From contig JAVLUZ010000162.1 in assembly GCA_036768485.1 (NCBI GenBank), positions 186,001 through 250,000 on the forward strand: a DNA stretch of 64,000 nt. The letters are read 5' to 3'. The notes beneath the pieces are model-generated. The model was given only the letters and a program-made list of their open reading frames with translations. It searched no databases and was not told the DNA's origin. The stretch comes from Mermis nigrescens (Eukaryota > Nematoda > Enoplea > Mermithida > Mermithidae). Below are positions 45,107 to 56,547 of this stretch, in pieces (position 1 is the stretch's first letter; the number at the start of each line of letters is the position of its first letter). A program made the position numbers and the translations under genes.

Positions 45107-46849
45107 CAGTGATTGTACGGGGACCCCGACCCCGACCCCAAAAAACCCCGGCCTAAACCCCGACCCCGACCTCCGACTGGGGGCATGATTTTTCGACTCG
45201 GGGTTGAAGCTTTTTTCGGGGGTGAAATTTAACATTTTATTTGTTGGTACATAGAAGAATTGTATAAATAGCAAATAAATTCGGAACAAGGACGATTCAT
45301 TCACCAGCAAAATTAATATGTTAAACTCGACACTCGCGATATTTCATGAAAAGTACGCCTGGTCGCCATGTTGTTAAGACGTACATACATGTTCGCATAT
45401 CTTCCATTATGAAGTGCGCCGAAATTACTGCGGAATCACAGGCGAAGCCGGGGGCAATGGAGGCATATGCCCCCCGGAATTTTTCAGAAATTATGTTGAT
45501 TTTTCTGGCGCAATGTGTCCAGAACATTGAGTTTAAAGTGGCACAAATGTCAAAATTTTCCAGCGCTTCGCGCCGAGTCATTATTATTTATTGTTATACA
45601 GATCCAATGAATTTAAAAGCTTGAATCTGTTAAAATAATCCAACACTTCGCAGCACTTTAGTGATTTAATGCACTATTAGTTCATTGAATGAAACTGCAC
45701 ATACTTGTTGAACATAATAGTAAAAGTGCGAAAATGTTTGCGTACCAATTTATCTATTCTCTGCTTTGTTTATCTTTCTTTACAAGGACACAATTCTATT
45801 TTAAATGAAAGGAAAGGCCATATTTTCTTGTGTTTTTGTGCATTTTCTGTTTTCTGAAGTAGATAATAAGAAGGCCACAAATGGGCCTGAAAATAGTAAG
45901 AAAAAATTCTCTTTGATACATCTTTCAATGACTTATTGGTTGCGACCCGTGCTGCGCTACATACTTAGCGAGGTCGAAAAACGCATTTCAACTCAGAAGT
46001 TTTGTGCAGTGTAGGTGTTCATCAATTTTGAGTTTTTGGACTTATTCAGAACCGAGATTTTGCCGATTTGCGAAAATTTTAACTTTACTAATTAAAAATT
46101 AGAGTGCTTTTTTACAAAATTTTCGGGGGTTCTGCGCTGGACTCCGCTGGTGGCGCTTGAGCGCGCCAGCCCAGACCCCCAGCCGTACAATCTCGTTTTA
46201 CATGTTGAAAGAGATTTTTAGGAGGACAGAAAAATTAAAAGGATTGGGAATTTTTAAAAATTTTCGGCGCTTCGCGCCGCAATTAGTTTATCTGTTCTGT
46301 ATGATTTAAGCGGTATAAATTGAGTTTAAAGAGTAAAAATGACAAAATTTTCCTGCACTTAGCACCGCCGATTATTGTTTGAGGGCGGTAAAATATGACT
46401 GAATTTCTTGATGCTTTGCGCCACTTATGATTTCCGAACTGTTTGTCAATAAAAAGGCGTAAATTCTACATGAAAACGGTAAAAATTTCGAAAATTTTTC
46501 TGCGCTTCGCGCCATTAGCTCCTCTACAATCAGTGCGCCATAGAAAACCGTTATGAAAAAACTGTGGAAGAATACGAAAAAGCGAGAGCGATTAGTGATT
46601 AAAATTGAAAGTAAAGCTAAATTGCTGAAACCATGCTTGAACTTGGAATGAAGATAAAATGTTGAACATAACCAGCTTCATTAGTATGCTCTACAAATAA
46701 GTGAAGGTATCGTTTCTATCCTTTTCAAATTGGTATGTAATCATGCAATGTTAATTGTTAATCATAAACCCCGACCCCGAAAATCGGGGTTTTTCATTTC
46801 CGACCCCGACCCCAATCGGAGGTGAAAATCTGACCCCGTACGATCACTG
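45107..46849. mobile_element. hAT-like element with CCCCGA-rich ends
   Basis: The terminal inverted repeat is CAGTGATYGTACGGGG. The perfect 8-bp duplication CCTAAAGC lies at 45099-45106 and 46850-46857. Tandem 'gaccccgaccccgacc' hexamers sit just inside both ends. The length is 1743 bp. The interior holds three dispersed palindromes (45562-45575, 46265-46279, 46502-46513) and a ~320-bp segment repeated in the receptor intron. No transposase is seen. Confidence 0.85.
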
Positions 46850-46859
46850 CCTAAAGCGC

Positions 46860-47780
46860 CAGAAAAGTTTGACGTTTTCGCATTTTAATTCAATTTCGTC
46901 CTTATGAAGGCATATAGAAAAGATGGAAATTTAAGAACACGACAGTCTTACTGTTTTGTTCCCCAGAGACGGTTCCGAGAAGTCTTTGTGTATCGAAAAA
47001 AGCATTGCAAAAAGCTAGTGATTCTTAAAGCGCCGAAAAACTATCTTGTTTTTGCGGTTTTTAGCTCAAATTCTGTAGACAATGATCCATAATATCGTGA
47101 AACGCCGAAAATTTGGGCTTTTGACATTCAAATTTTACCTCTAAGTTTATCTCGACAGGCGATAGATAAATCTTTGCAGAAAATACGTTTTTTCTTTGTG
47201 TGGTCAGGTATGTTAAAGTGAATAAGTTGTTTGTTAATAAAAGTGCATCAGTCGGCGCAGAGCGGCGAGACTACCAATAAATAGTATGAAAGATAAATCA
47301 ATTTGGCGCAAGATTTTAACAATTTAACCTTTCTAGGATGCATTTTTGCATTAGAAGTTACAGCAAAGATTTATCGCAAGCTAAGTCGAGCCCAATTTTT
47401 TCTTATCGTGAAATTTTGGTTCACAAAAACCCTAATATGTGGAAAAAATTGTGTGCGATATAAGTCTGGAATGCAAGTCAGCTTAGCTTAATCAGGAGCC
47501 TCATATTGACCAAAGTAAGTATGTAGGTAGGCCTGCTAATTAGCCCAGCCTAGACTTCCTAATACTATTGGTAATTAGTATGAGTATCAATATCATTTCA
47601 GAGCCCAACTCAGTTTCATATAAGCTGAAATTTATTCAAAATGAAAAGCGATTACTGTTTGCTACTGATCTGTAGAACAAGAGTTGAAAATAATCACCTA
47701 GTGAACACGTTCTCGCACTAATGGTTGGAAAACCAATAATAAATTACTATGTATATAGAAGCGACTATTCAATAAGTAAG
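46860..47780. other. Repeat remnants, no gene recognised
   Basis: It contains degenerate versions of the dispersed palindrome context ('gcgccgaaaaac', 'aaacgccgaaaatttggg') and otherwise nothing recognisable. Confidence 0.35.
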
Positions 47781-47784
47781 AGTT

Positions 47785-49175
47785 TTGAAAAATGAGCTTG
47801 CTAAGCGAGAGTTGTAAACAAAGAGAAACTCAAAGTTTAAAACATATCATTAAATTATGAAGAGAATAATAAAAGATTATAAACTATAAGAAAATGAAAG
47901 AGGTGGGATTTAAGCAAATTAAAACAAATTTAGTGGATATGATGAAACATTATTGTTGAGAATAGGACGATCACGTGCTATGTATAATGACTCCTTGATT
48001 AAAAGATCAAAAGAGTTGGATGCTCGACTAATAACCTTGAAGCAATCTGATGTATTTAAATGATTGCTATTTGAGATATGTTTGTGAATAGCAGATAAGC
48101 TATCACCCTGAATTGGCTTTCCTGTAGCAAATGAGATGCCAGTATGCTCTGCAATTCTACTCCCAAAATGTCGGCGAGTTTCGCCAATGTAACTAGCCAT
48201 ACAGCTAGAACACGTATATTTATATACTAAATTTGAGAGTAGCTTAGCAGGTACAGCATCCTTGTTCTTGAAAAACCGGCTTATACACATGACAGGTTTG
48301 TAAACAAACCTTACTCTAATCTGAGGGTAAAATGTAGATATAAGCTTTAGAATTCTGCTGCGTACATTGTAGCCATGCACACCAGTGTAAGGCAAAACAA
48401 GAGAATAGCATAATTTATCACACCCAATTTTTATTTCATCACTTTTATTATAAACCTTTGTCATAAAGTCGGATATGACCTTATCAATCAAGCCAAGGGG
48501 ATACTCATTTTGCACTAGAGTCTGCTTCAGCTTGTCAATATCAGAGACAAAAGTCTGATATGAGTTACAGATCATGTAAATGCGACTCACAAGTGTCCTT
48601 ATTAAACCAACTTTATAGGCAAAAGGAATGAAGCTAGACAATTTGGCATAAAGGCCAGAAAATGTAGGTTTCTGATATGATGATGTCACAATATCATCGG
48701 ACTTCCTTTCAACAAGAACATCAAGGAAATTTAATTTCTTGTCACATTCAGTTTCAAATGTGAACTTCATATTAGGATGTTGCTGATTCATGTAATCACA
48801 GAACTTGTAGGCTGATTTCTGTCAGAAAACACTACAAATGTGTCATCAACATAACGTACATAAAACTTGGGTCTGATCTTTATATTACAGTCTCTGAGCC
48901 ACTTTGTTTCATGATAGCTCAAGAAAATGTTGGCAAGAACTGGGCCAAGCGGATTACCCATAGCAACACCATCTATCTGTTGATAGATTTTACCATTGCA
49001 CGTAAAGTAACACTCTTTAACTGCAAGTTCTAGAAGCAGTTTGAATTGATGACGATTCATGTTATTTACTAACATGACATTCTGATCATCAAATAGTTTC
49101 CTAATACATATGTCAATGGTCTCATTGAGTGGAATATTAGTGAACAAGCTTTGAACATCAAGACTAGCCATAAAA
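47785..49175 (-). mobile_element. Penelope-like element, 5'-truncated minus-strand copy
   Basis: The copy carries the 3' noncoding end (47785-47920), the GIY-YIG endonuclease region and the reverse transcriptase back to motif A, where it stops near 49170. It differs from the plus-strand copy by only a handful of residues, so the two are recent. A one-base deletion near 48806 breaks the frame between 'DRNQPT' and 'QFCDYMNQQHPN'. Confidence 0.85.
47919..49170 (-). pseudogene. Penelope-like RT/endonuclease ORF, truncated and frameshifted
   Basis: The first part (49189-48788) reads 'FMASLDVQSLFTNIPLNETI' (RT motif A), 'GVAMGNPLGPVLANIF' (motif B) and 'YVRYVDDTFVVF' (motif C). The second part (48791-47919, 290 codons) carries 'FYPQIRVRFVYKP', the CxxC-bearing 'YKYTCSSCMASYIGETRRHF' of the GIY-YIG endonuclease and 'ISRASNSFDLLIKESLYIAR'. 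The RT fingers are missing. The copy is not able to act alone. Confidence 0.88.
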
Positions 49176-49202
49176 GCTTTGAACATCAAGACTAGTCAGA
49201 TA

Positions 49203-49802
49203 ACTTCTACTACTGCTACAACATCTAGGATGGGTGGAGGTAAGGGCGGGTTGGAGGGCCTGGTGAGTTTTAGACTTAAAAAGTTTTTCTTTATTCTTGC
49301 TTTTCTTTTCAAGATTCGTTTAAAACTAAATATATTCACATATTTGAAGAATAAGTATGATCATGGAGTTGTGTTACTTTTGAGAAAAGTTGAGAAGCTT
49401 CAACTTCGCTATAATAAGCTTCAGTTGGATGTTGCATTTCTTAAGGAATGCATTGATAATGATTTGCTTCCTAAATTTCTGGCTTTTAAGGTTTCTAATA
49501 GGATGCTTAAGCGTTCTAAGTGTTACATAACATGCCAGAGGCTTCTGCTAAATGAGGAATTGAAAGGTAAAATCAAAGAGGTTGAAAGAGTCATAAGAGA
49601 TTTGAAGGCACAGATAACCTTGTTTGATTCAAGAGTATCCTGGCTGGATTCTCAGGTATCATTAACATACATTAGACGCAATGTGTCTAAATCTCTCAAC
49701 CATGTTAGACAGTTGCATAGCAAGAAGGTAAAAAACTTGCTTATGCATAAAAGTGTTAATAGTATCGATCCTGACAAGGTTGTGGTTAATTTTAGTAACT
49801 GA
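49203..49802 (+). pseudogene. Penelope-like ORF, N-terminal part up to a premature TGA
   Basis: About 200 codons with a basic, coiled-coil-prone region ('LLRKVEKLQLRYNKLQLDVA', 'EELKGKIKEVERVIRDLKAQ') and 'RQLHSKKVKNLL', typical of the segment before the RT in Penelope-like proteins. It ends 'VVNFSN' at TGA 49800-49802. The next codons continue the protein in the same frame, so this is a single nonsense change, probably CGA to TGA. The true start codon is uncertain, and an upstream boundary near 49196 is disturbed by the junction. Confidence 0.8.
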
Positions 49803-51783
49803 GTTTTGACAGCTCATGAGAAGCTTGTCTTGTCTTATGGTATGAAGTACTCTATTACACCTAGGAAGATCGAGTATGGTGATTATTTGCTGCCTTTTGA
49901 GAAACTGATGGGTTTCCTCAATAAACAAACTGCCTTTAACTGTGATAATGTAAAAATGCAAATGATCAAGAATCAATTGCGTGACATTGCTCTTAGCTCA
50001 TACTTTAATTATGATAAGAAGCATTGTGATAATCTATCAAAGCGTGACTATGAAATCCTCAGCAATCTGTCAAAAGACAAGAATATCATTGTCCTAAAGG
50101 CAGATAAGGGTAACCAAGTTGTAATTTTGAACAAAGATGACTACATTAGGAAGTTGAATGATGTCTTGAATGATATCTCAAAGTTCAAAGTCATTGACTG
50201 TAATCCTTGTCAGTTTATACGCTCAGTTGAGAAACGCATATCAGCCCGTATACTGAAGGTTCATAAGCAGAATGGACTATCTGCTGATGTGTATAAAAGT
50301 ATAAATCCTGTAGGATGCAGTTATGGCAGGCTATATGGCTTGCCTAAGACCCATAAGAGAGATGTTCCTCTAAGACCTATCTTGTCAGCCATCAACACTC
50401 CAACTTATAAGTTGGCTAAGTATTTTGTCCCGATCCTACAAGACATAAGTACAAATGAATACACTTTATGTGACACTGGTAGTTTCCTGACAAGACTCAA
50501 GGCCTTTACATTCAAAAGCCATCATTTTATGGCTAGTCTTGATGTTCAAAGCTTGTTCACTAATATTCCACTCAATGAGACCATTGACATATGTATTAGG
50601 AAACTATTTGATGATCAGAATGTCATGTTAGTAAATAACATGAATCGTCATCAATTCAAACTGCTTCTAGAACTTGCAGTTAAAGAGTGTTACTTTACGT
50701 GCAATGGTAAAATCTATCAACAGATAGATGGTGTTGCTATGGGTAATCCGCTTGGCCCAGTTCTTGCCAACATTTTCTTGAGCTATCATGAAACAAAGTG
50801 GCTCAGAGACTGTAATATAAAGATCAGACCCAAGTTTTATGTACGTTATGTTGATGACACATTTGTAGTGTTTTCTGACAGAAATCAGCCTACACAGTTC
50901 TGTGATTATATGAATCAGCAACATCCTAATATGAAGTTCACATTTGAAACTGAATGTGACAAGAAATTAAATTTCCTTGATGTTCTTGTTGAAAGGAAGT
51001 CCGATGATATTGTGACATCATCATATCAGAAACCTACATTTTCTGGCCTTTATGCCAAATTGTCTAGCTTCATTCCTTTTGCCTATAAAGTTGGTTTAAT
51101 AAGGACACTTGTGAGTCGCATTTATATGATCTGTAACTCATATCAGACTTTTGTCTCTGATATTGACAAGCTGAAGCAGACTCTACTGCAAAATGAGTAT
51201 CCCCTTGGCTTGATTGATAAGGTCATATCCGATTTTATGACAAAGGTTTATAATAAAAGTGATGAAATAAAAGTTGGGTGTGATAAATTATGCTATTCTC
51301 TTGTTTTGCCTTACACTGGTGTGCATGGCTACAATGTACGCAGCAGAATTCTTAAAGCTTATATCTGCATTTTACCCTCAGATTAGAGTAAGGTTTGTTT
51401 ACAAACCTGTCATGTGTATAAGCCGGTTTTTCAAGAACAAGGATGCTGTACCTGCTAAGCTACTCTCAAATTTAGTATATAAGTATACGTGTTCTAGCTG
51501 TATGGCTAGTTACATTGGCGAAACTCGCCGACATTTTGGGATTAGAATTGCAGAGCATACTGGCATCTCATTTGCTACAGGAAAGCCAATTCAGGGTGAT
51601 AGCTTATCTGCTATTCACAAACATATCTCAAATAGCAATCATTTAAATACATCAGATTGCTTCAAGGTTATTAGTCGAGCATCCAACTCTTTTGATCTTT
51701 TAATCAAGGAGTCATTATACATAGCACGTGATCGTCCTATTCTCAACAATAATGTTTCATCATATCCTCTAAATTTGTTTTAA
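49803..51783 (+). pseudogene. Penelope-like RT and GIY-YIG endonuclease ORF with one frameshift
   Basis: The frame from 49803 reads 'LTAHEKLVLSYGMKYSITPR', 'LKADKGNQVVILNKDDYI' and 'YGLPKTHKRDVPLRPILSAI', then motif A (ASLDVQSLFTNIP), motif B (GVAMGNPLGPVLANIF), motif C (YVDDTF, with both catalytic Asp) and 'KKLNFLDVLVERK'. An extra T near 51352, absent from the minus copy, shifts the frame. The GIY-YIG part continues in the next frame (about 51350-51783) with 'CSSCMASYIGETRRHFG' and ends 'SSYPLNLF'. With a stop, a shift and a near-identical sibling, the copy is freshly dead. Confidence 0.9.
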
Positions 51784-51911
51784 TTTACTTAAATCCCACC
51801 TCTTTCATTTTCTTATAGTTTTCTAATCTTTTATAATTCTCTTCATAATTTAATGGTATGTTTTAAACTTTAAGTTTCTCTTTGTTTACAACTCTCGCTT
51901 AGCAAGCTCAT

Positions 51912-52940
51912 AATTATGATTTGAACTCAAAAAGAAGGCGTTGTTAACAATTGGAGTCGACAGAATAACGACATGGATGGTTACGAGCGAACATGTTTCT
52001 TGGGGAAGTAATTTTCAGGCGTTTGGTTCCCGAGATAAAGGAGCCCGTCTCTGCGAAATGCAACATTTCCATGGACTTTTGATTCAAAAGCTTCTTTAGA
52101 AAATATGATGTTCTAAGCTTTTCACTGATCTGTTGGCGCAAGCGCATTAATTTTTTCAATCCTTCGCTATAAACAGTCATTTTTTACCATTTATCAATAA
52201 ATTTCATTGAATTTTTTTCGAAAACTGGTTGATTTTATATTTTAATTAGAAAGTTTAGTGATAAAAATAAAAATTGTGTTTTTAGAGCATTGCTAACTAA
52301 ATACCCATTCTTTTATGCCCAACAAAAGGCAGTATTTAAAAAATTTTCAGACCACTTGGAATTTTCTGGGCGCTGTGCATCAATAATATGCGGTGAAAAA
52401 ATAAAAATAAGAGTAAGCTTACCATGGCAAAAGCTGATGGATCTTACGAACATGAACAAAAATTATATATCAACTTATGTATATGTACATATGCGCATTA
52501 TGGAACATAGCTGCATTATTGCCACTTAACACCCTCTTTAAACATATTCTCATACACAAAATATAGCTTTATAATGGTACCGGCATCGGCGAAAAGTGGC
52601 ACCTGTGCACCTCTAACATGCGCATAGGGGTGAGGTATGCATACCCTCTCTCTCCTGAATGGTAAGCCAGGCAAGTACCGTCGGGTGATTTTAAGCTGAA
52701 TGGACGTTTTTTGCATTATTTTTGAGACAAAGCTTTAATCATGTCATAATGTCTTTTACTCAAACAAGCGCCAAAATTGATCAATTTTTTGGCGTTTACA
52801 TGGCAAAAAAATTGTGCAGATGTATGTACTTAATTTACTGTTTTAGGTTTCTGAGATTTACCCCGCTCCCCCGCCAACACTGACCTTGTGCATCAACGTA
52901 TGATTGTAATACGGATTTTACGTATAGATTGTCGGCAATG
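51912..52940. other. Unassigned region upstream of the PIWI exon
   Basis: No supported feature, apart from a GGTACCGGCATCGGC-type patch with 'gaaaagtggcacc' at 52575-52610, which resembles 55195-55250. Confidence 0.35.
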
Positions 52941-52949
52941 TTGATTTGA

Positions 52950-53153
52950 AACCCATCGGTTTTTTGCGCAAGAATTTTTCAAAGTCAAATACGCACGGAA
53001 CGTGGTTCTGTGGTGGGGTCGAGAAATCAAGAATACATTGGGCAACTGACCAACGGCGTTCAAATGGCCATTGAATTGTTCTTGGCACGCAACCGCGTTT
53101 TGCCCCATCGCATCATGTTTCGAGACGGAGTTGGTGAAACCATGTTTCAGATG
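52950..53153 (+). CDS. PIWI-domain exon of an Argonaute/Piwi-like protein (partial)
   Basis: A frame open from 52950 reads '...RGSVVGSRNQEYIGQLTNG', then 'VQMAIELFLARNRVLPHRIM' and 'FRDGVGETMFQM', and meets a consensus donor ATG|GTAAGC at 53153/53154. The block 'N..LP.RI..(Y/F)RDGV(S/G)E..F..V' is the conserved PIWI-domain segment containing the second catalytic Asp of the slicer site (RDGV). PIWI proteins bind small RNAs and silence transposons or messages. The segment before 'RNQEY' looks compressed compared with usual PIWI domains, so the exon start is unclear, with possible acceptors upstream. I find no neighbouring exons, so it may be a lone exon of a gene with long introns, or a pseudogene. 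Confidence 0.6.
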
Positions 53154-53700
53154 GTAAGCCGGATAGGATCGTTCGTTTAATCTTATGATTCGTAGCACAC
53201 ATGGGAAAGGGGCTGAGGGGGTATTACCCCTACCGAAGGTTTTGAGATTCAGGTACTGTCAGGCGATTTTGAGAAACAAAAGGTGCTGCAAGACAATTTT
53301 TGAGCTCACTGTAAAAAAGGCTGAAAATTCCGCCGGAAAACAGCAGACAAATTAAAATTTTCCAACGCTTGGCGCCGTATTGACAAAGTGTTTATAAAGT
53401 TTTTATCGCTAAAACCCCATAAATTGACTATACTTCACTAGTAAGGGCCACGAAACCTACTTGCTGCTTCTGACGAGCTACTGTACCATATTATAGAACC
53501 TCATAATTTGTTATATGTGCAGAATGTACATTGACCCTTAGGTAGCTACCGTCTTTTTACATGTACAAAGAGACTTTAAGCAAAAAAATGACCACAATTC
53601 ATTGTATGACCATTCCTGGATTTCACCCCCCCCTCTGGCTAGCTCTACCTCGCCCGTGTATGATTCGTAGGACATATATGCCTGCGCATATCCAGAATTT
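53154..53700. other. Repeat-bearing spacer
   Basis: It includes a palindrome variant 'aacgcttggcgccg' (53364-53377) and J-like fragments ('gctactgtaccatattatag', 'acatgtacaaagag') at about 53480-53580. Confidence 0.4.
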
Positions 53701-53845
53701 TATTTGGAGGGGGAATTTTGAAGTCGGATGATATCCGGGGTGGAGTGTACTTGTTTTTGGAGGTCTTTAAACCTCCTCCCACAAAGGCATTGACCCTTCG
53801 CAAAATGGCTGCTATCCGCCGGAACCGTCAATTAAAAGTAGGGAT

Positions 53846-53895
53846 GGGACTAGCACCGGTTGGCAACGGCCGATGCCAGTTGCACCGGCAGTGTT
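53846..53895 (+). repeat. Possible hAT-type end rich in CACCGG words
   Basis: 'tagggatgggactagcaccg' is followed by 'gttgcaccggcag'. It resembles hAT ends with repeated ACCGG-type hexamers. The other end may be the CACCGG-rich segment at 55195-55255, but no duplication was found. Confidence 0.35.
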
Positions 53896-54174
53896 TCTTC
53901 AACAATTTAAGTTTTTATTCACGATTGAATTTTTAAGATAAATAAATATAGACATTGATACTCATTACGCTCAACTAATATATATTCCTCTTAGTGGTTT
54001 TTTTTAGCTAATCGTGAATATTCCTAAATCAAAACAGCAATTTGGCTGTATGGCGTAATGAAATTAAGTATGTAGTTTGCTTATGGAAACAAAATTCTAG
54101 ATTTCTGTGAACTCTTAATTAGACATTGTGATTTGTGAACACCTGGAGCCGAGAAAATACTGGTGTGCATCACG

Positions 54175-54600
54175 GTTTTATTTGTGTTAGGCAAAGATTT
54201 TTCGCGATGTACAAAGACTTTTGGGGACCATCTTTGTACATGTACGAAGATTTTTCGGAAGACAAAAACTGCAAAAAAGGTTCGAAATTCGCAAATTCGG
54301 CGCTCCGCGCCGAAATGAGCAATTGTGTGTTTTATATATCTTTATAATTTCAGAAATTGCATTTTGAAAGGAAAATGCCAAATTTTTTAGCTTCGCGCCG
54401 TTTTGAGACGATTATCACTGATTTTTGCCCTCAGAAACATAGAAATTGCTAAAATACGTAACCAAAGGTCGAACGCCACACTAAAATCGCTACTGTACCA
54501 TATTATAGTACCCAAAAATTTGTGTACGAAATGTACAAAGACTTTTAGGACCATCTTTGTACATGTACAAACGGACCTTGTACAAAAAAAAACACTTGAA
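54175..54600 (-). mobile_element. Element J copy, reverse orientation
   Basis: It runs from 'ggcaaagatttttcgcgatg' to 'cggaccttgtacaaaaaaaa', the reverse of 39586-40353 but with one internal unit. It carries two dispersed palindromes (54298-54312, 54389-54400). Confidence 0.65.
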
Positions 54601-55254
54601 GGTATTTAGTAGCATGTGACTCCCGTTTCGAAGAATGACTGCTGATGCTAGCTTATGAAAAATGTGCCTGATCACAATTTTTAATTTTCCGAAAACCCTG
54701 TAACAATTAATCAGTTTTAAGCGCTTTTATTAATCTTCTGGCTTAAGGCATCAATTTTTCGACTCTTCGCACCAAATAGCCGTTTATTGACAATGTTTAT
54801 TTCAATTTCAATAATTTTTCATTTTTATATCTAGAAAGAATAATTCAGTCCAAAACGCCAAAAAAATGGTGCCGTTGACGCAGTATAAACATATGCGCTA
54901 AAACAAGCAGATTAGAAAAAGTTCAGGTTTGCTGGCTACTGGCTAGCCACACCTGAATTTCCATGCTGAAAAACAGGTCAACATACATAATCAAATACAA
55001 GTCTGTCATTTGAGTTGCATGATACTGTATAAGATAATTATTAATAACCAGTGAAACAATAACAATAATTGAAAATATAGCATGATGAAGGCAAATATTG
55101 TGATGTACATTTGTGTACATACTTCATGTGGATCTGCTTTAGTGTCCCGCCACCTTTTAAAAATTTTCGTACACAAAATGAAGCCTCATTTTAGCATCGG
55201 CACCAGCACCAGTGCCTAAGCACCGGCACCGGTAAAAAGTGGCACCATTGTACA

Positions 55255-55690
55255 GTGTTTTTTGTTTAAGGTCCCTTTGTACATGTACAAAGATGGTCCC
55301 AGAAGGTTTTTGTATATGTTGTACCTGCATATTTTTTGGGTACTATAATATGGTACAGTAGCGCGTTCTGTATTGTAAAACAGGGTTCTTCGACTTTTGG
55401 TAGTGTATTTTAGTTGGTTTCTGGGCTTCTGACGACATAAAATACAAAAAGTTTCTCAAAACAGCGCGCGAAGCGCCGACAACTTTGACCTTTTTCTTAA
55501 AGCAAATTTTTGTCATTACAAAGATATATAAACGCCCGAAAAATTACTCATTTCGGGCGCCGAAAATTTTTGGAAATTTACACCTTTAACAGTTTTTGTC
55601 CTCCCAAAAATCTTTGTACATGTGCAAAGAAGGTTCCGAAAAGTCTTTGTACATCGGGAAAAAATCTTTGTTAAATACACCGTGCCGGTG
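55255..55690 (+). mobile_element. Element J copy, forward orientation
   Basis: It starts 'cagtgttttttgtttaaggt' and has the same single-unit structure, with the palindrome at 55466-55478. It follows a CACCGGCACCGG patch (55195-55250). The end near 55690 is degenerate. Confidence 0.6.
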
Positions 55691-55699
55691 TACCGCTAA

Positions 55700-56539
55700 T
55701 TAAAAGTGATAAAAGAAAGTGTGCTGTATGAATATTAAGCGTTTTTAGCTAACTTGTGGCTCAACCAATGTGTAAAATTTCGGCGATTTCTTTTTTGACT
55801 ATATTTTGTTCAATTTATTCTATATTTTGTTTTTTTCGAAATTTTTTATGCTTTGCGGGTAGAAAGAACGAGCATCGTCTGAAACATAAAATAGTGTTTT
55901 TTTACATGTGCTCGTGGTTTTTTTATCCAAAATGGCACTTGAGCGCTTGACTTTGAGAATTCCAATCCAATTTTATACATATATGTATGATTGGTATGAT
56001 TGGAAGTTGGCAAAAATGAAGAAATTTTTCGATTTTCTTGGCGAGCTGTATATTTTTAAGAAACTGTTCGAAATCTTTTCACTATGTGGTATATTCCTAA
56101 CAAGAAATCTCTCGTTCAGGCAATCTATGTAAACAACTGATTTCTCATCTTGCAGTCTATGAACAACTTCTTAACTCTTTCAATTGCACTCAATTTTTGT
56201 TTTGCAAAAGAAAACAATTAAATTTGATGTTTCCATTGTCTAGCTCGAATTTGGGCAGTCTAGAAAGCAAAAGTTCCACAAAAATAAGAAATCTGGAGTG
56301 AAGTGATGGAAGTGTTGCATTTATTACTTAGAAGCACGCTAAAAACTCATCTTAACGGTCTTTTAAACGCACTTCGAAAATTTTTCATTTTTCTTTCATT
56401 GGACCCAGGCGACCTCCTCCACCGCCATTTCGCACCCTTGATACGAGTGACGCACTCTTAAAGAATTGTAACAATTCCTGCTCAATATATTGTCGGCTTT
56501 TCTTTGCTTCATCTGTATTAATACTGTAGATGATGATTA
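55700..56539. other. Unassigned region with a family K fragment
   Basis: 55790-55900 resembles the 'tttttcgaaattttttatg ... agaaagaacgagcatcgtc' part of family K. Nothing else is recognised. Confidence 0.35.
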
Positions 56540-56547
56540 TATAGCTG

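Larger units (their letters stand above)
49196..51911 (+). mobile_element. Penelope-like element, near full-length plus-strand copy
   Basis: It spans an N-terminal region, RT, GIY-YIG endonuclease and a 3' noncoding end that stops near 'agcaagctcat' (51911), the same terminus seen on the minus copy and at 12650. It is joined head to head with the minus-strand copy. Penelope-like elements are retroelements that use an RT related to telomerase and a GIY-YIG nuclease. Confidence 0.85.

Noticed and set aside
47785..51911. Hammerhead ribozyme in the Penelope-like ends
   Set aside because: Such ribozymes are known from some Penelope-like elements, but I could not find the CTGATGA core with a matching GAAAC in the expected spacing here.
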